From positions 62,001-126,000 of the IMG/VR virus record IMGVR_UViG_3300028558_000001: DNA of 64,000 nt; one strand, 5' to 3'. The position numbers and the translations under genes were made by a program. This stretch comes from a virus. Every line of letters starts with the position of its first letter. The stretch's first letter is position 1. The notes under the pieces were generated by a model, which ran no database searches, was not told the origin of the DNA, and saw nothing but the letters and a program-made list of their open reading frames with translations. Below are positions 34,296-42,051 of this stretch, piece by piece.

Positions 34296-34709
34296 TTGAG
34301 TACAGTTTCAAATAATATTTTAAGTTTTCCAGTAAATGATAATCTTCCTTATACGCCTCCAAAGACGAGGGAACAAATTAGAGAGAACATTGATTTAATC
34401 AGACAGATTCATGTTCAGGAAGCTCTTGAAATTGTTATGGAACTAATGTTTACCCATCTGCAATTAGCCGGGTTTAATATTGATGATGAGAATACTCCTT
34501 CACAAAGAGAAGGCGCTTTCATCGCAGAATCCATTCGGTCAGTTCTCCTAAATATCTATGGGATTGATCATCCCTTCCAGAAGATTTGTGACAACATCTT
34601 CGTTGAACGGAAAGATGGTTCTCTTGATATTGCTAAGGAAATTGCATTAGTTCTTAAGGAAGATAGTCCTGAACCTGAATTAGAATTAGAATTAGAAAAT
34701 GAGGAATAA
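34296..34709 (+). CDS. Hypothetical protein with acidic tail
   Basis: 137 residues, UUG start two bases after the glycosyltransferase stop region. The central part is helical (VQEALEIVMELMFTHLQLAGF, GAFIAESIRSVLLNIYGI) and the end is an acidic run (EDSPEPELELELENEE). I recall similar proteins beside RNase H in T4-like phages, without a known role. Its stop shares a base with the RNase H start. Confidence 0.6.
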   Translation: MSTVSNNILSFPVNDNLPYTPPKTREQIRENIDLIRQIHVQEALEIVMELMFTHLQLAGFNIDDENTPSQREGAFIAESIRSVLLNIYGIDHPFQKICDNIFVERKDGSLDIAKEIALVLKEDSPEPELELELENEE

Positions 34710-35572
34710 TGATAATTATTGATATTAGTCAAACCATTATTAGTAATATAATGGTTTCTCCTGAAATGAAAGAATCAAAGAACCTAAATCTTGAAATGGT
34801 TCGCAGTATGGTTCTAAAGACAATCAAATCATTCAATAATAAGTTTAAGAATGAGTATGGTAAGTTAGTTATTGCCGTCGATGCTGGTAATACATGGCGC
34901 AGGGAATATTTTCCTTATTATAAAGTAAAGCGTCGTGAAGCACATGCAGAGTCAGTAATTGACTGGAAGAAAGTCTATGAAATTATCAGGATCATCAAGA
35001 ACGAATTGAAAGAAACCTTTCCTTATCCGGTGATTGAAGTTGAAGGAGCCGAAGCTGACGATGTTATTGCTTCTCTCTGTAAACATTTTGGTGAAGAAGG
35101 ATTTGGTGCTTCTGAAAAGATTTTGATCTTATCAAGAGACAAAGACTTTATCCAGCTACACAAGTATTCTAATGTGGATCAATTTGATCCTATTGGAGAC
35201 AAGTGGATTAGAAATATTGATCCAGAATTATATCTCAAAGAACATATCATCCGTGGTGATTCTGGAGATTCAATTCCAAACATCTTATCTGCTGATGATT
35301 GTTTTGCCTTAAAGATTAGGCAGAAGTCAATCATGACCAAGAAAGTTGATGTATGGCTAGGACAGGATTGGAAAGAATTCTGTGACGAAGATACATTGAA
35401 AAGAGTAGAAAGAAACACCACTCTTATTGATCTAACTAGAATTCCTCCAGCTATTGGGGTTAAGGTCATTGAAGAGTATTCCGCCCAACAAGGTAAACCC
35501 CGCAATAAGATTTTTAACTATATGATTAAGAATGGTTTAACAAGTCTTATGGATGACTTACAGGATTTTTAA
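34709..35572 (+). CDS. rnh: Ribonuclease H, FEN-1/T4 RNase H type
   Basis: 287 residues (T4 RNase H 305). A flap-nuclease family pattern is present: MIIIDISQTI at the start (first metal Asp), VIAVDAGNTWRREYFPYYKVKRR in the arch, EVEGAEADDVIASL (Glu-x3-Asp-Asp metal cluster) and LILSRDKDFIQLH, then IRGDSGDSIPNI (helix-hairpin-helix entry). It removes RNA primers 5' to 3' on the lagging strand in concert with gp32. In T4 rnh sits next to 33-59-32; here it lies 10 kb away from that block. Confidence 0.92.
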   Translation: MIIIDISQTIISNIMVSPEMKESKNLNLEMVRSMVLKTIKSFNNKFKNEYGKLVIAVDAGNTWRREYFPYYKVKRREAHAESVIDWKKVYEIIRIIKNELKETFPYPVIEVEGAEADDVIASLCKHFGEEGFGASEKILILSRDKDFIQLHKYSNVDQFDPIGDKWIRNIDPELYLKEHIIRGDSGDSIPNILSADDCFALKIRQKSIMTKKVDVWLGQDWKEFCDEDTLKRVERNTTLIDLTRIPPAIGVKVIEEYSAQQGKPRNKIFNYMIKNGLTSLMDDLQDF

Positions 35573-35836
35573 ATGAATTTAGAAGAATTTTTAAAAAGAT
35601 ATACTGATGAAGTAGATACAGAAGATACTTTTAGATCACTGTTTCTTTCTGCTCAGTTAATGGAAGATTTAAAGGCAATTCAGGGTGTTGATGCTATTGA
35701 AGAGTTATATCAGATTATGAAGGTAGAGTTTACTGCTAAGGCTTCTTTAGAATTACTTACCGTAGATATGCTTGAATATATCTTAGAAAGAAAGAGAGAT
35801 AATGGTACAGAAGATAATCAACAGAACACTCAATAA
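35573..35836 (+). CDS. Hypothetical acidic helical protein after RNase H
   Basis: 87 residues, strongly acidic, all-helical (EEFLKRYTDEVDTEDTFRSLF, GVDAIEELYQIMKVEF). It starts directly after the RNase H stop. In T4 the next gene is dsbA, but I see no convincing similarity. I considered gp33 and rejected it because a better gp33 is at 45.5 kb. It overlaps the following gene by 35 bases. Confidence 0.58.
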   Translation: MNLEEFLKRYTDEVDTEDTFRSLFLSAQLMEDLKAIQGVDAIEELYQIMKVEFTAKASLELLTVDMLEYILERKRDNGTEDNQQNTQ

Positions 35837-36245
35837 TTTTTTTAATAGTGTTCAAGAAACCGAAATTGGTTCAGGAGTTAGATTTCCTATCAGAGCAACT
35901 ATTAAGTTGATTCTAGAAAATCAAGAATTGTTTTCTTTAAAGACAACAGCAGATGCACCAACATTTCTTTATAATGACCTTGCATATCTTGTTATGTCAA
36001 AGGCATTAAAAACTAAATTTGATTTATCTCAGACAATTGATGATAGGTTAATGAATCCAAAGCATTATGAAGATGATTATATAGATTTGGTAGTTAATGA
36101 GTTAGTATCCCTTATTAAAAGAGAAACAGAAGATGGTTCAATTTATATTATGTATGCACCAATCATTCTTGTGAAAGCTATTGATCCTGTTACCTATCAG
36201 CCTCAGATTGCATTTAAGACTAGATATGGTCTAGTAAAGAAGTGA
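35802..36245 (+). CDS. Hypothetical protein, replication block
   Basis: 147 residues, beginning inside the preceding gene. Mixed alpha-beta prediction with a basic N-terminus (MVQKIINRTLNNFFNSVQ) and a C-terminal beta hairpin. No motif recognised. The start at 35802 overlaps the upstream gene by 35 bases in another frame; a later start is possible but no better ribosome site is seen. Confidence 0.55.
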   Translation: MVQKIINRTLNNFFNSVQETEIGSGVRFPIRATIKLILENQELFSLKTTADAPTFLYNDLAYLVMSKALKTKFDLSQTIDDRLMNPKHYEDDYIDLVVNELVSLIKRETEDGSIYIMYAPIILVKAIDPVTYQPQIAFKTRYGLVKK

Positions 36246-36306
36246 TAACACAAGAAAGATTAAAAGAATTCGCTAATTTTTAATAAAAAAAGGAGTTACT
36301 ACCATT

Positions 36307-36765
36307 TTGCTATCAATTTCTGAAATTCTCGGCAAGTATGCCGAACTAAAGACCAAGGATGAAAAGATTGCTTGGTTACGTAAGAATGAATCATATGCTT
36401 TAAAGATGGTTCTCGTTGGTGCATATGATCCTAACGTTGTTTGGGATTTGCCAGAGGAAGACCCTAAGTATACTCCAAGTCCTTATCTAGATCAGGAGTC
36501 AATGCTCTATAAGGAAGCACGTAGATTTTATCTATTCACTCCTAATGGTAATCCAAACATTTCTAAGGAAAAGAAGATTTTACTTTTCACTCAGCTACTA
36601 GAAATGGTTACTCCGTCAGATGCTACTATGTTACTACATATGCGTGATAAGAAGTTACCATATGCTGGTCTAAATGCCAAGAGCATTAATGAGGCTTTCC
36701 CCGGTCTAATTCCAATGGTTGAATCATCTAAGGAAAAGAAGAAACTAGATTCTGAAACAACCTAA
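36307..36765 (+). CDS. Conserved phage protein, DUF6433-like
   Basis: 152 residues with a UUG start (AAAAGGAG 12 bases before). The pattern VLVGAYDPNVVWDLPEEDPKYTPS, LYKEARRFYLF, LFTQLLEMVTPSDATMLLHMRDKKLPY and EAFPGLIP matches a helical protein family found in many T4-like phages (recalled as DUF6433). No enzymatic residues are evident. It usually lies among replication and repair genes, as here. Role unknown. Confidence 0.68.
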   Translation: MLSISEILGKYAELKTKDEKIAWLRKNESYALKMVLVGAYDPNVVWDLPEEDPKYTPSPYLDQESMLYKEARRFYLFTPNGNPNISKEKKILLFTQLLEMVTPSDATMLLHMRDKKLPYAGLNAKSINEAFPGLIPMVESSKEKKKLDSETT

Positions 36766-36768
36766 TAA

Positions 36769-36776
36769 GATAAATA
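36769..36776 (+). promoter_or_regulatory. Possible late-type octamer GATAAATA
   Basis: GATAAATA, one mismatch from the T4 late element, 29 bases before the UUG of the FmdB-like gene and in the gap after the DUF6433-like gene. Confidence 0.3.
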
Positions 36777-36805
36777 TTAGGAGTTCAATTGAACGGAGTA
36801 AATTA

Positions 36806-37030
36806 TTGCCTACATATACTTTTTTGAATAAAGAGACTAATGAAGAATTTACTGACTTCATGAAGTGGAGTGATCTAGAACAATACTTATCAGACAATCC
36901 AAATTTACTATGTCTTCCATCTGCGCCTAGAATTGTTTCTGGGGTGGATACTAGACCTACAAATAATTTTAATGATCGTCTCAAAGATATTAAGAAATCA
37001 CATATGCATTCTACTGTTAAAACTTTCTGA
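36806..37030 (+). CDS. FmdB-like small protein without zinc cysteines
   Basis: 74 residues, UUG start with CGGAG upstream. It opens MPTYTFLNKETNEEFTDFM, the pattern of small FmdB-type zinc-ribbon proteins often annotated in T4-like phages, but the usual CxxC pairs are lacking (the only Cys is in NLLCLPS). The end (NFNDRLKDIKKSHMHSTV) is also typical of these phage versions. Function unknown. Confidence 0.55.
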   Translation: MPTYTFLNKETNEEFTDFMKWSDLEQYLSDNPNLLCLPSAPRIVSGVDTRPTNNFNDRLKDIKKSHMHSTVKTF

Positions 37031-37090
37031 TTGCATATTTTGTTGTCATTGAACTTAAATTCCCCAACAATACTAATAATAAAGGGTAAA

Positions 37091-37861
37091 ATGACCGATT
37101 TAGAAGAATCTGACCTTCCTCGTAGCAGGAAAGAACGTCGCCGCGCTCGTCGTGGAGGCAAAAGAAATCCCAATAATAACAATAATCAACCACAACCAAC
37201 TAAAGTTAATCTTGTATTAAAGACAGTTAATCCCTTAACTAAAAATCAAGATATTGCTTTTAAAGCCTATAGAGAAAAGCATTTATTACTTCATGGTTAT
37301 GCTGGTACAGGTAAAAGCTTCTTAGCTCTTTACTTTGCATTAAATGACGTATTAAATAATCAACTCTATGATAAAGTGATTATTATTAAATCGGCAGTTC
37401 AATCTAGAAATCAGGGTCATATGCCCGGAAATCAGGAACAAAAGCAAGCAGTCTTTGAGGCTCCATATCATTCCATTTGTTCAGATTTATTTGGACGCGG
37501 TGATGCATATGATGTTCTAAAGCAGAAGCGTATTGTTGAATTCACTACCACTTCATTCCTACGTGGTGAAACTCTTAATAATGCAGTAGTAATTCTAGAA
37601 GAAGTTCAGAATATGAACGATACTGAAATTAATACTTGTGTCACTAGATTAGGTGAAAATTCTAAGCTAATCATCAATGGTGACTTTAGACAGAATGATC
37701 TAGCTAATAGAAGAAATGAAGAATCAGGTATTGGTAAACTACTAGAAGTAGTAGATTATATGGGATGCTTCACCAAGATCGAAATGCAAATTGAAGATAT
37801 TGTTAGAAGTAAGTTAGTAAAAGACTGGATTGTTGCTCGTTCAAGAATTGGTCTAGTATAA
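37091..37861 (+). CDS. phoH: PhoH-like ATPase
   Basis: 256 residues from ATG 37091 (AAAGGG six bases upstream; the frame is open to 37031). A basic Asn-rich leader (RSRKERRRARRGGKR) is followed by a P-loop ATPase: HLLLHGYAGTGKSFLALYFA (Walker A), IIIKSAVQSRNQGHMPGN, then VVILEEVQNM (Walker B) and LIINGDFRQND. PhoH proteins are induced by phosphate starvation in hosts and are common in marine T4-like phages; the biochemical role may be RNA helicase-like. It is followed two bases later by a nuclease gene. Confidence 0.88.
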   Translation: MTDLEESDLPRSRKERRRARRGGKRNPNNNNNQPQPTKVNLVLKTVNPLTKNQDIAFKAYREKHLLLHGYAGTGKSFLALYFALNDVLNNQLYDKVIIIKSAVQSRNQGHMPGNQEQKQAVFEAPYHSICSDLFGRGDAYDVLKQKRIVEFTTTSFLRGETLNNAVVILEEVQNMNDTEINTCVTRLGENSKLIINGDFRQNDLANRRNEESGIGKLLEVVDYMGCFTKIEMQIEDIVRSKLVKDWIVARSRIGLV

Positions 37862-37862
37862 G

Positions 37863-38519
37863 GTGTTCAATCACTATTTGTTTCCGCGTACTGAAATCTC
37901 TGATCAGATAATAAATGATCAGAGATTTTATACAATACCGGATGGTCAAAAGTTCAAGTCAGTGACTACTCGTATTTCTGAATATTTAGAAAAGACTGGT
38001 GGACATGATTACCTTCATGCATGGCGAGAAGCCATTGGCGATGAAGAAGCCAATAAACAAATGGAGTTTGCCGCAGTACGCGGTTCAATTATTCATAACC
38101 TGTGCGAACAGTATGTTATGAATAATAAGTTTTGGAAGCGTGGAACTATGCCGTTCCACCTAGAAAGCTTCCTTCTACTTAAGAAAGAACTTGACAATCA
38201 CTTGACAATGGTTTATGGTATAGAATATCCGTTGTACTCTACTCGCCTAAAGACAGCCGGTAGGACTGATTTGATTGGTCAGTGGGATAAAGTGCCTTCA
38301 ATCATTGACTATAAAACGTCGAAAAAACTAAAAGAAGAAAAAAATATCTTAGGCTACTTTATTCAGAGCGCGTGTTATGCTATAATGCTCAATGAATTGA
38401 TCGGGACTAATATCAAGCAAGTTGTTATCCTTATAACAGTCGATCATGAACCAAACGCCCAAGTTTTTATTAAACCCGTTTCAGACTATAAGGATTTAGT
38501 CGAGGAAGTGTTTGGATAG
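37863..38519 (+). CDS. PD-(D/E)XK exonuclease, RecB/MGME1-like
   Basis: 218 residues with a GTG start. It has the RecB-family layout: FAAVRGSIIHNLCEQYV (conserved GxxxH), then AGRTDLIGQWDKVPSIIDYKTSKK, where Asp and the D-x-K motif bind Mg, and YFIQSACYAIMLNELIG (Q-x-x-x-Y). Single-strand-specific exonuclease activity is the usual function, in recombination or primer processing. The gene sits two bases after phoH, a pairing suggestive of joint expression. Confidence 0.82.
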   Translation: MFNHYLFPRTEISDQIINDQRFYTIPDGQKFKSVTTRISEYLEKTGGHDYLHAWREAIGDEEANKQMEFAAVRGSIIHNLCEQYVMNNKFWKRGTMPFHLESFLLLKKELDNHLTMVYGIEYPLYSTRLKTAGRTDLIGQWDKVPSIIDYKTSKKLKEEKNILGYFIQSACYAIMLNELIGTNIKQVVILITVDHEPNAQVFIKPVSDYKDLVEEVFG

Positions 38520-38526
38520 GAATAAA

Positions 38527-38589
38527 ATGTTACTTATATGGTACATGGCTTATATTGTATATTGGATTGGAAAATTCGAAACTAATTAA
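38527..38589 (+). CDS. Possible 20-residue hydrophobic peptide
   Basis: MLLIWYMAYIVYWIGKFETN: a short membrane-type peptide with AGGAAT just before the ATG, filling the gap between the nuclease gene and the next membrane protein. Its stop TAA overlaps an ATG in the next frame. Coding status is uncertain because of the length. Confidence 0.3.
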   Translation: MLLIWYMAYIVYWIGKFETN

Positions 38590-38600
38590 TGGAGTTAATT

Positions 38601-38795
38601 ATGATTAAAACATTTGTGTATTCATTTCTAATGGTGATGGTATTATTAGTTACTATTTTTGGTTCATTTTTTGCATTTATTGGATTATGTGGTTTTGTAT
38701 TATCAATGCCGCTTTCACTTCTTGTTGGAACCATATTATCAGCAAGTTTTGATATTGCAGTAATTGTTACACTACTAGAACATTTAGAAGGATAA
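38601..38795 (+). CDS. Small membrane protein
   Basis: 64 residues from ATG 38601, which has GGAG six bases upstream; the ATG at 38589 lacks this. Two hydrophobic segments cover nearly the full length (MVMVLLVTIFGSFFAFIGLC and LSLLVGTILSASFDIAVIV). Function unknown. Confidence 0.58.
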   Translation: MIKTFVYSFLMVMVLLVTIFGSFFAFIGLCGFVLSMPLSLLVGTILSASFDIAVIVTLLEHLEG

Positions 38796-38799
38796 AATT

Positions 38800-39249
38800 A
38801 TGAGTGTTATTGAACGAATTCGAGCAGATCAATTAACTGCCCGAAAGGCAAAGGAATTACAAAAGGTTGCCATGCTTTCTACTCTACTTGGTGAAATCAC
38901 TAAGGTTGGTAAAGATAATGGAAATCGTGAAACAACTGAGGCAGAAGCAATTGCTGTAATTAAGAAGTTTGAAAAGAATGTTCTTGATACAATGTTGATT
39001 GTAGAAAAGACCAATCCTTCTAGGATCAAGGAATTTCTAGACGAAGCTTCCGTATATAATTCATATCTTCCACAACAATTATCAGATCAAGAACTAAATA
39101 AGATTATTGCTCTTTTCATTGTTGAGAATTCAACTATGGATATTGTTGTTCAAATGAAAGATATTATGGCTTTCTTGAAGAATGAATATGCTGGTCTTTA
39201 TGATGGTAAGTCAGCATCTACTATTGCAAATCAATTATTGAAAGGTTAA
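38800..39249 (+). CDS. GatB/YqeY-family protein
   Basis: 149 residues matching the YqeY family: ERIRADQLTARKAKELQKVAMLSTLL at the N-terminus, an acidic middle, then YLPQQLSDQELNKII, a family hallmark. YqeY resembles the tail domain of the amidotransferase GatB and is thought to bind tRNA. Phage copies are frequent in T4-like genomes from Gram-negative hosts. With five tRNA genes 5 kb away, a link to tRNA charging is possible but is inference. Confidence 0.85.
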   Translation: MSVIERIRADQLTARKAKELQKVAMLSTLLGEITKVGKDNGNRETTEAEAIAVIKKFEKNVLDTMLIVEKTNPSRIKEFLDEASVYNSYLPQQLSDQELNKIIALFIVENSTMDIVVQMKDIMAFLKNEYAGLYDGKSASTIANQLLKG

Positions 39250-39251
39250 AA

Positions 39252-39452
39252 ATGGATACTCAAAATGGTGGCTTAGGAGTACTAAGCGTATTAGGAATTA
39301 TTTTTATTGTACTTAAGTTGACTGGTGTTATTGCTTGGTCATGGTGGCTAGTTCTAGCTCCTATCTATATTCCTCTTGTTCTTTCTTTTATTGCTATTGG
39401 TTTGGGAATTTATGTAGTAACCCGAATTAAGAAGTATGGTAAGGACAGTTAA
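39252..39452 (+). CDS. Small membrane protein, Fragile-X-F-like
   Basis: 66 residues. The pattern LKLTGVIAWSWWLVLAPIYIPLVLSFIAIG matches short phage/bacterial proteins annotated as transmembrane Fragile-X-F-type, with two membrane segments and a basic C-terminus (RIKKYGKDS). Located two bases after the YqeY gene. Function unknown. Confidence 0.68.
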   Translation: MDTQNGGLGVLSVLGIIFIVLKLTGVIAWSWWLVLAPIYIPLVLSFIAIGLGIYVVTRIKKYGKDS

Positions 39453-39454
39453 TA

Positions 39455-40537
39455 TTGACAATAACAAGACAAGATTGTATCAGAGAAATACAAAATATTG
39501 TTAATGAATCTGGACTTGAGAATATTACTAGAGATTACTTTAGATTAAACGCAAGTATTTCAGAACGTGATTGGATTTCTCATTTCGGTAATTTCCCTGA
39601 GTTTAAAAGACAGGCTGGCCTAGTTCCTTCCCGTCATGCTCAGAAGATCATTACACAAACCGCTCGTCATGCATCAGTAGATACGCTTCGATCATTTAAT
39701 GTTGAGAAGTATGGATATGAAGGAAAGTATACTAGAGACTCATCTAAGGTTTACCAAACCGTTTTAGTTGCCTCTGATATTCATGATACCCATGCTGATC
39801 CTTTTTACATGCGAATGCTTATTGAAGCCGCTAAGCGAGTACAACCAGAACGTATTGTTCTGAATGGAGACATTTTTGATTTTCCAGAATTTTCAAAATA
39901 TACTGTTGATCCTAGAGAATACGATGTATTGGGCCGTATTAAATGTGTCCATTCATATCTAGAAGCTCTACGTGAAGCAGCACCAGATGCACAGATTGAC
40001 CTAAATTCAGGTAATCATGAACATCGTTTGCTAAAGCATCTTGCAGAAGCAACACCGGCATTGGTAAACCTTCTATCTGATCTACATGGATTTACTATCT
40101 CATCATTACTAGGATTAGATAAGTATGAGATTAATTTCATTTCCAAGGATGACTTATCTGTTTTCTCTGAAAAGGATATGAAGAATGAGTTGAAGAAGAA
40201 CTATGTTGTAATTAATAATCAACTTCTTTTCCATCATTTTCCAGAGGGACAGCAGTTAGGGATTCCCGGTAGTAACGGGCATAACCATAAATTCTTATCT
40301 ACTTCAAAATTTAATCCAGCATATGGTTCATATCATTGGATTCAAACAGGTTGTGGACATATTCGCCATGCAAATTATTGTGATGGAAATAAATGGAATA
40401 ATGGTTTCTTACTCTACCATATGAATACTGAAACTAAACGTTCTCAGCCTGAATATGTAGATTGTACAAATGACTTCTGTATGCTTGGTGGAGTATTATA
40501 CCAAAGAACAGATAGTGAAATGAATTATTACGTTTAA
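39455..40537 (+). CDS. Calcineurin-like phosphoesterase with HNH-associated repeat
   Basis: 360 residues, UUG start (AAGGAC upstream). Residues about 5-55 (DYFRLNASISERDWISHFGNF, EFKRQAGL) resemble the homing-endonuclease-associated repeat, a small DNA-binding helix unit. From residue 105 a metallophosphoesterase core follows: ASDIHDTH, LNGDIFDFPEF, NSGNHEHR, HHFPEG and GCGH, supplying the Asp, His and Asn metal ligands. Such enzymes act on DNA ends, cyclic nucleotides or protein phosphates. The combination with a DNA-reading repeat suggests a nucleic-acid substrate; that is inference. Confidence 0.8.
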   Translation: MTITRQDCIREIQNIVNESGLENITRDYFRLNASISERDWISHFGNFPEFKRQAGLVPSRHAQKIITQTARHASVDTLRSFNVEKYGYEGKYTRDSSKVYQTVLVASDIHDTHADPFYMRMLIEAAKRVQPERIVLNGDIFDFPEFSKYTVDPREYDVLGRIKCVHSYLEALREAAPDAQIDLNSGNHEHRLLKHLAEATPALVNLLSDLHGFTISSLLGLDKYEINFISKDDLSVFSEKDMKNELKKNYVVINNQLLFHHFPEGQQLGIPGSNGHNHKFLSTSKFNPAYGSYHWIQTGCGHIRHANYCDGNKWNNGFLLYHMNTETKRSQPEYVDCTNDFCMLGGVLYQRTDSEMNYYV

Positions 40538-40552
40538 GTAAAGGAAACTATA

Positions 40553-41116
40553 TTGTCTATTCCAGTTAATTATGGTAGTCTAACTGAAATCCAAATGCAG
40601 TTAGATGAACTTTCCTATATGGAAAATATTATCAAAGAAATGCCATCTGATGGTTTGATGGTAGAGTGGGGTTCTGGTGGATCGACAGTTCATTGGTTAA
40701 AGACCATGAAAGATGATCAAAGACTTATCAGCATTGAACATAATCCTACTTGGTATAAGAAGGTAGATGAAAATCTAACTGATCATTATGCAGAGGAAAA
40801 GAAGCGTCTAACGTATTATTATAAGAGAGAACAATATGGATTTGAGCATGGATATGCTTCTGTAATTGAAGAGCATCCATTTGGTACTGATCAATATTTA
40901 GTTCCTGATCTTGATATTATGAATGCTGACGTATTCTTTATTGATGGAATTGCCAGAGCAACCGTTGCTCTACTTGTTCTTGCCTTCTCTGCTAAGGAAG
41001 CTCCACCAATTTTCATTCATGATTATGTTGGCAGAGAAGCATGGTATCAATGGGCGGTCCAGTTCTACCCCAAGAAAGAAGTAGTCGGAAAGACATTGTT
41101 GAGACTATGGAAGTGA
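40553..41116 (+). CDS. Class I methyltransferase-like protein
   Basis: 187 residues, UUG start with AAGGAA upstream. It shows a Rossmann-type SAM motif I (MVEWGSGGSTVHWL, about residues 36-49), motif II (LISIEHNPTWYKKV) and a later acidic strand (DVFFIDGIARATVALLVLAF). The C-terminal FIHDYVGREAWYQW would contact substrate. It resembles sugar or small-molecule methyltransferase-type folds rather than DNA methylases (no N/DPPY motif). Substrate unknown. Possibly linked to the glycosyltransferase at 33.3 kb, but not in the same operon. Confidence 0.65.
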   Translation: MSIPVNYGSLTEIQMQLDELSYMENIIKEMPSDGLMVEWGSGGSTVHWLKTMKDDQRLISIEHNPTWYKKVDENLTDHYAEEKKRLTYYYKREQYGFEHGYASVIEEHPFGTDQYLVPDLDIMNADVFFIDGIARATVALLVLAFSAKEAPPIFIHDYVGREAWYQWAVQFYPKKEVVGKTLLRLWK

Positions 41117-41122
41117 TGATAC

Positions 41123-41130
41123 TATAAATA
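41123..41130 (+). promoter_or_regulatory. T4 late promoter TATAAATA ahead of the nucleotidyltransferase
   Basis: Exact late octamer, 20 bases before the UUG of the nucleotidyltransferase-like gene, seven bases after the methyltransferase-like stop. It marks a late gene inside an early block. Confidence 0.68.
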
Positions 41131-41150
41131 ATTATAAACGGAGTTTATAA

Positions 41151-41864
41151 TTGTTATCATTTAAGCGATTCATCCTAGAAAAGACCACACTTGAATATCA
41201 TGATGAACTAAACCCTTCATTGTGGTCAGGTTTTCGCTTAAAGAAAGCCGTTAGAAGTAAGTTACTTCAACTAGCCAGAGAATGGCAAACCTTCTCAAAA
41301 ATACCAGACAACATTGTAGTTGACATTATCTTTACTGGAGGTAATGCCAACTACAATTACACTCAAGTATCTGATATTGATGTTCACATTGTTATTGATA
41401 AAAATAATATGTTCCCTGACCGTGAATTTCTAGATGAATATCTAAAAGATAAAAAGTTATTATGGTCCCTCATGCGTCATAACCGAGTAAGAGGATACCA
41501 AGTAGAATTTTACGCTCAAGACCAAGACGATAACTTAGTAGCATCTGCCGTATACTCTTTGAGACATGATAAGTGGATCAAGAAACCAGTACATGGTAAG
41601 TATAACTTCGAAGACGAAGGACTAGAGAAGAAAGTACAAGAGTATCGCACACTAATTGATACTTTCATTGAAAAGGGGGTTGACGCGCAAGACTTTGAAG
41701 TGGTAAAATCTAAACTTAGAGAACTACGTGCCACTTCATTGACGACAGGAGACGAATACTCGGAAGGTAATCTTATTTTCAAATCATTACGAAATGAAGG
41801 TTATCTTGACAAAATCAATTCATATCTTAATTCTCTAAAAGACAGAGAACTAAGTTTAGATTAA
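41151..41864 (+). CDS. Nucleotidyltransferase-like late protein, possible capsid cargo
   Basis: 237 residues, UUG start (CGGAG upstream). The middle has a nucleotidyltransferase core: FTGGNANYNYTQVSDIDVHIVID (residues 61-83) with the GG and D-x-D (D75, D77) that bind Mg-NTP. The N-terminus MLSFKRFILEKTT resembles the capsid-targeting leaders of T4 internal proteins, which share an amphipathic M-x-x-[FY]-x-x-F-[IL] pattern. The perfect late promoter supports synthesis with virion proteins. I infer an enzyme that may be packed into the head and injected; target unknown. Confidence 0.7.
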   Translation: MLSFKRFILEKTTLEYHDELNPSLWSGFRLKKAVRSKLLQLAREWQTFSKIPDNIVVDIIFTGGNANYNYTQVSDIDVHIVIDKNNMFPDREFLDEYLKDKKLLWSLMRHNRVRGYQVEFYAQDQDDNLVASAVYSLRHDKWIKKPVHGKYNFEDEGLEKKVQEYRTLIDTFIEKGVDAQDFEVVKSKLRELRATSLTTGDEYSEGNLIFKSLRNEGYLDKINSYLNSLKDRELSLD

Positions 41865-41874
41865 AAGGAATTTA

Positions 41875-42051
41875 ATGTTCATAATTACCTATCTATTAAT
41901 AGGGGCTGCACTTGCCCTTTATTCACAACCCCAAGTTGAACGTCTCGCAACCGAAAATAACAAGCATGTGATCACGGCGCTTATCGTGGCTTTCTGGCTT
42001 CCAATGGTCATGCAAATAGTTATAATGAGGAGTAAAAAGGATAATGATTGA
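41875..42051 (+). CDS. Small two-span membrane protein
   Basis: 58 residues, starting MFIITYLLIGAALALYSQP and ending near ITALIVAFWLPMVMQIVIMRSKKDND. Two hydrophobic helices flank a short polar loop. AAAGGAAT lies just before the ATG, and the end overlaps the glutaredoxin start by eight bases, which supports a real gene. Function unknown. Confidence 0.62.
   Translation: MFIITYLLIGAALALYSQPQVERLATENNKHVITALIVAFWLPMVMQIVIMRSKKDND

Noticed and set aside
35573-35836. gp33 as identity of the 87-residue protein after RNase H
   Set aside because: The protein at 45492-45734 fits the coactivator family and the 33-59-32 order much better.
36241-36282. Thirteen-codon GTG frame after the 147-residue gene
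   Set aside because: Too short, and overlaps the previous stop region without independent support.
38191-38219. TTGACA with TATGGT at 17 bases inside the RecB-like nuclease gene
   Set aside because: The -10 has two mismatches and the next genes are small membrane proteins with no sign of separate control.
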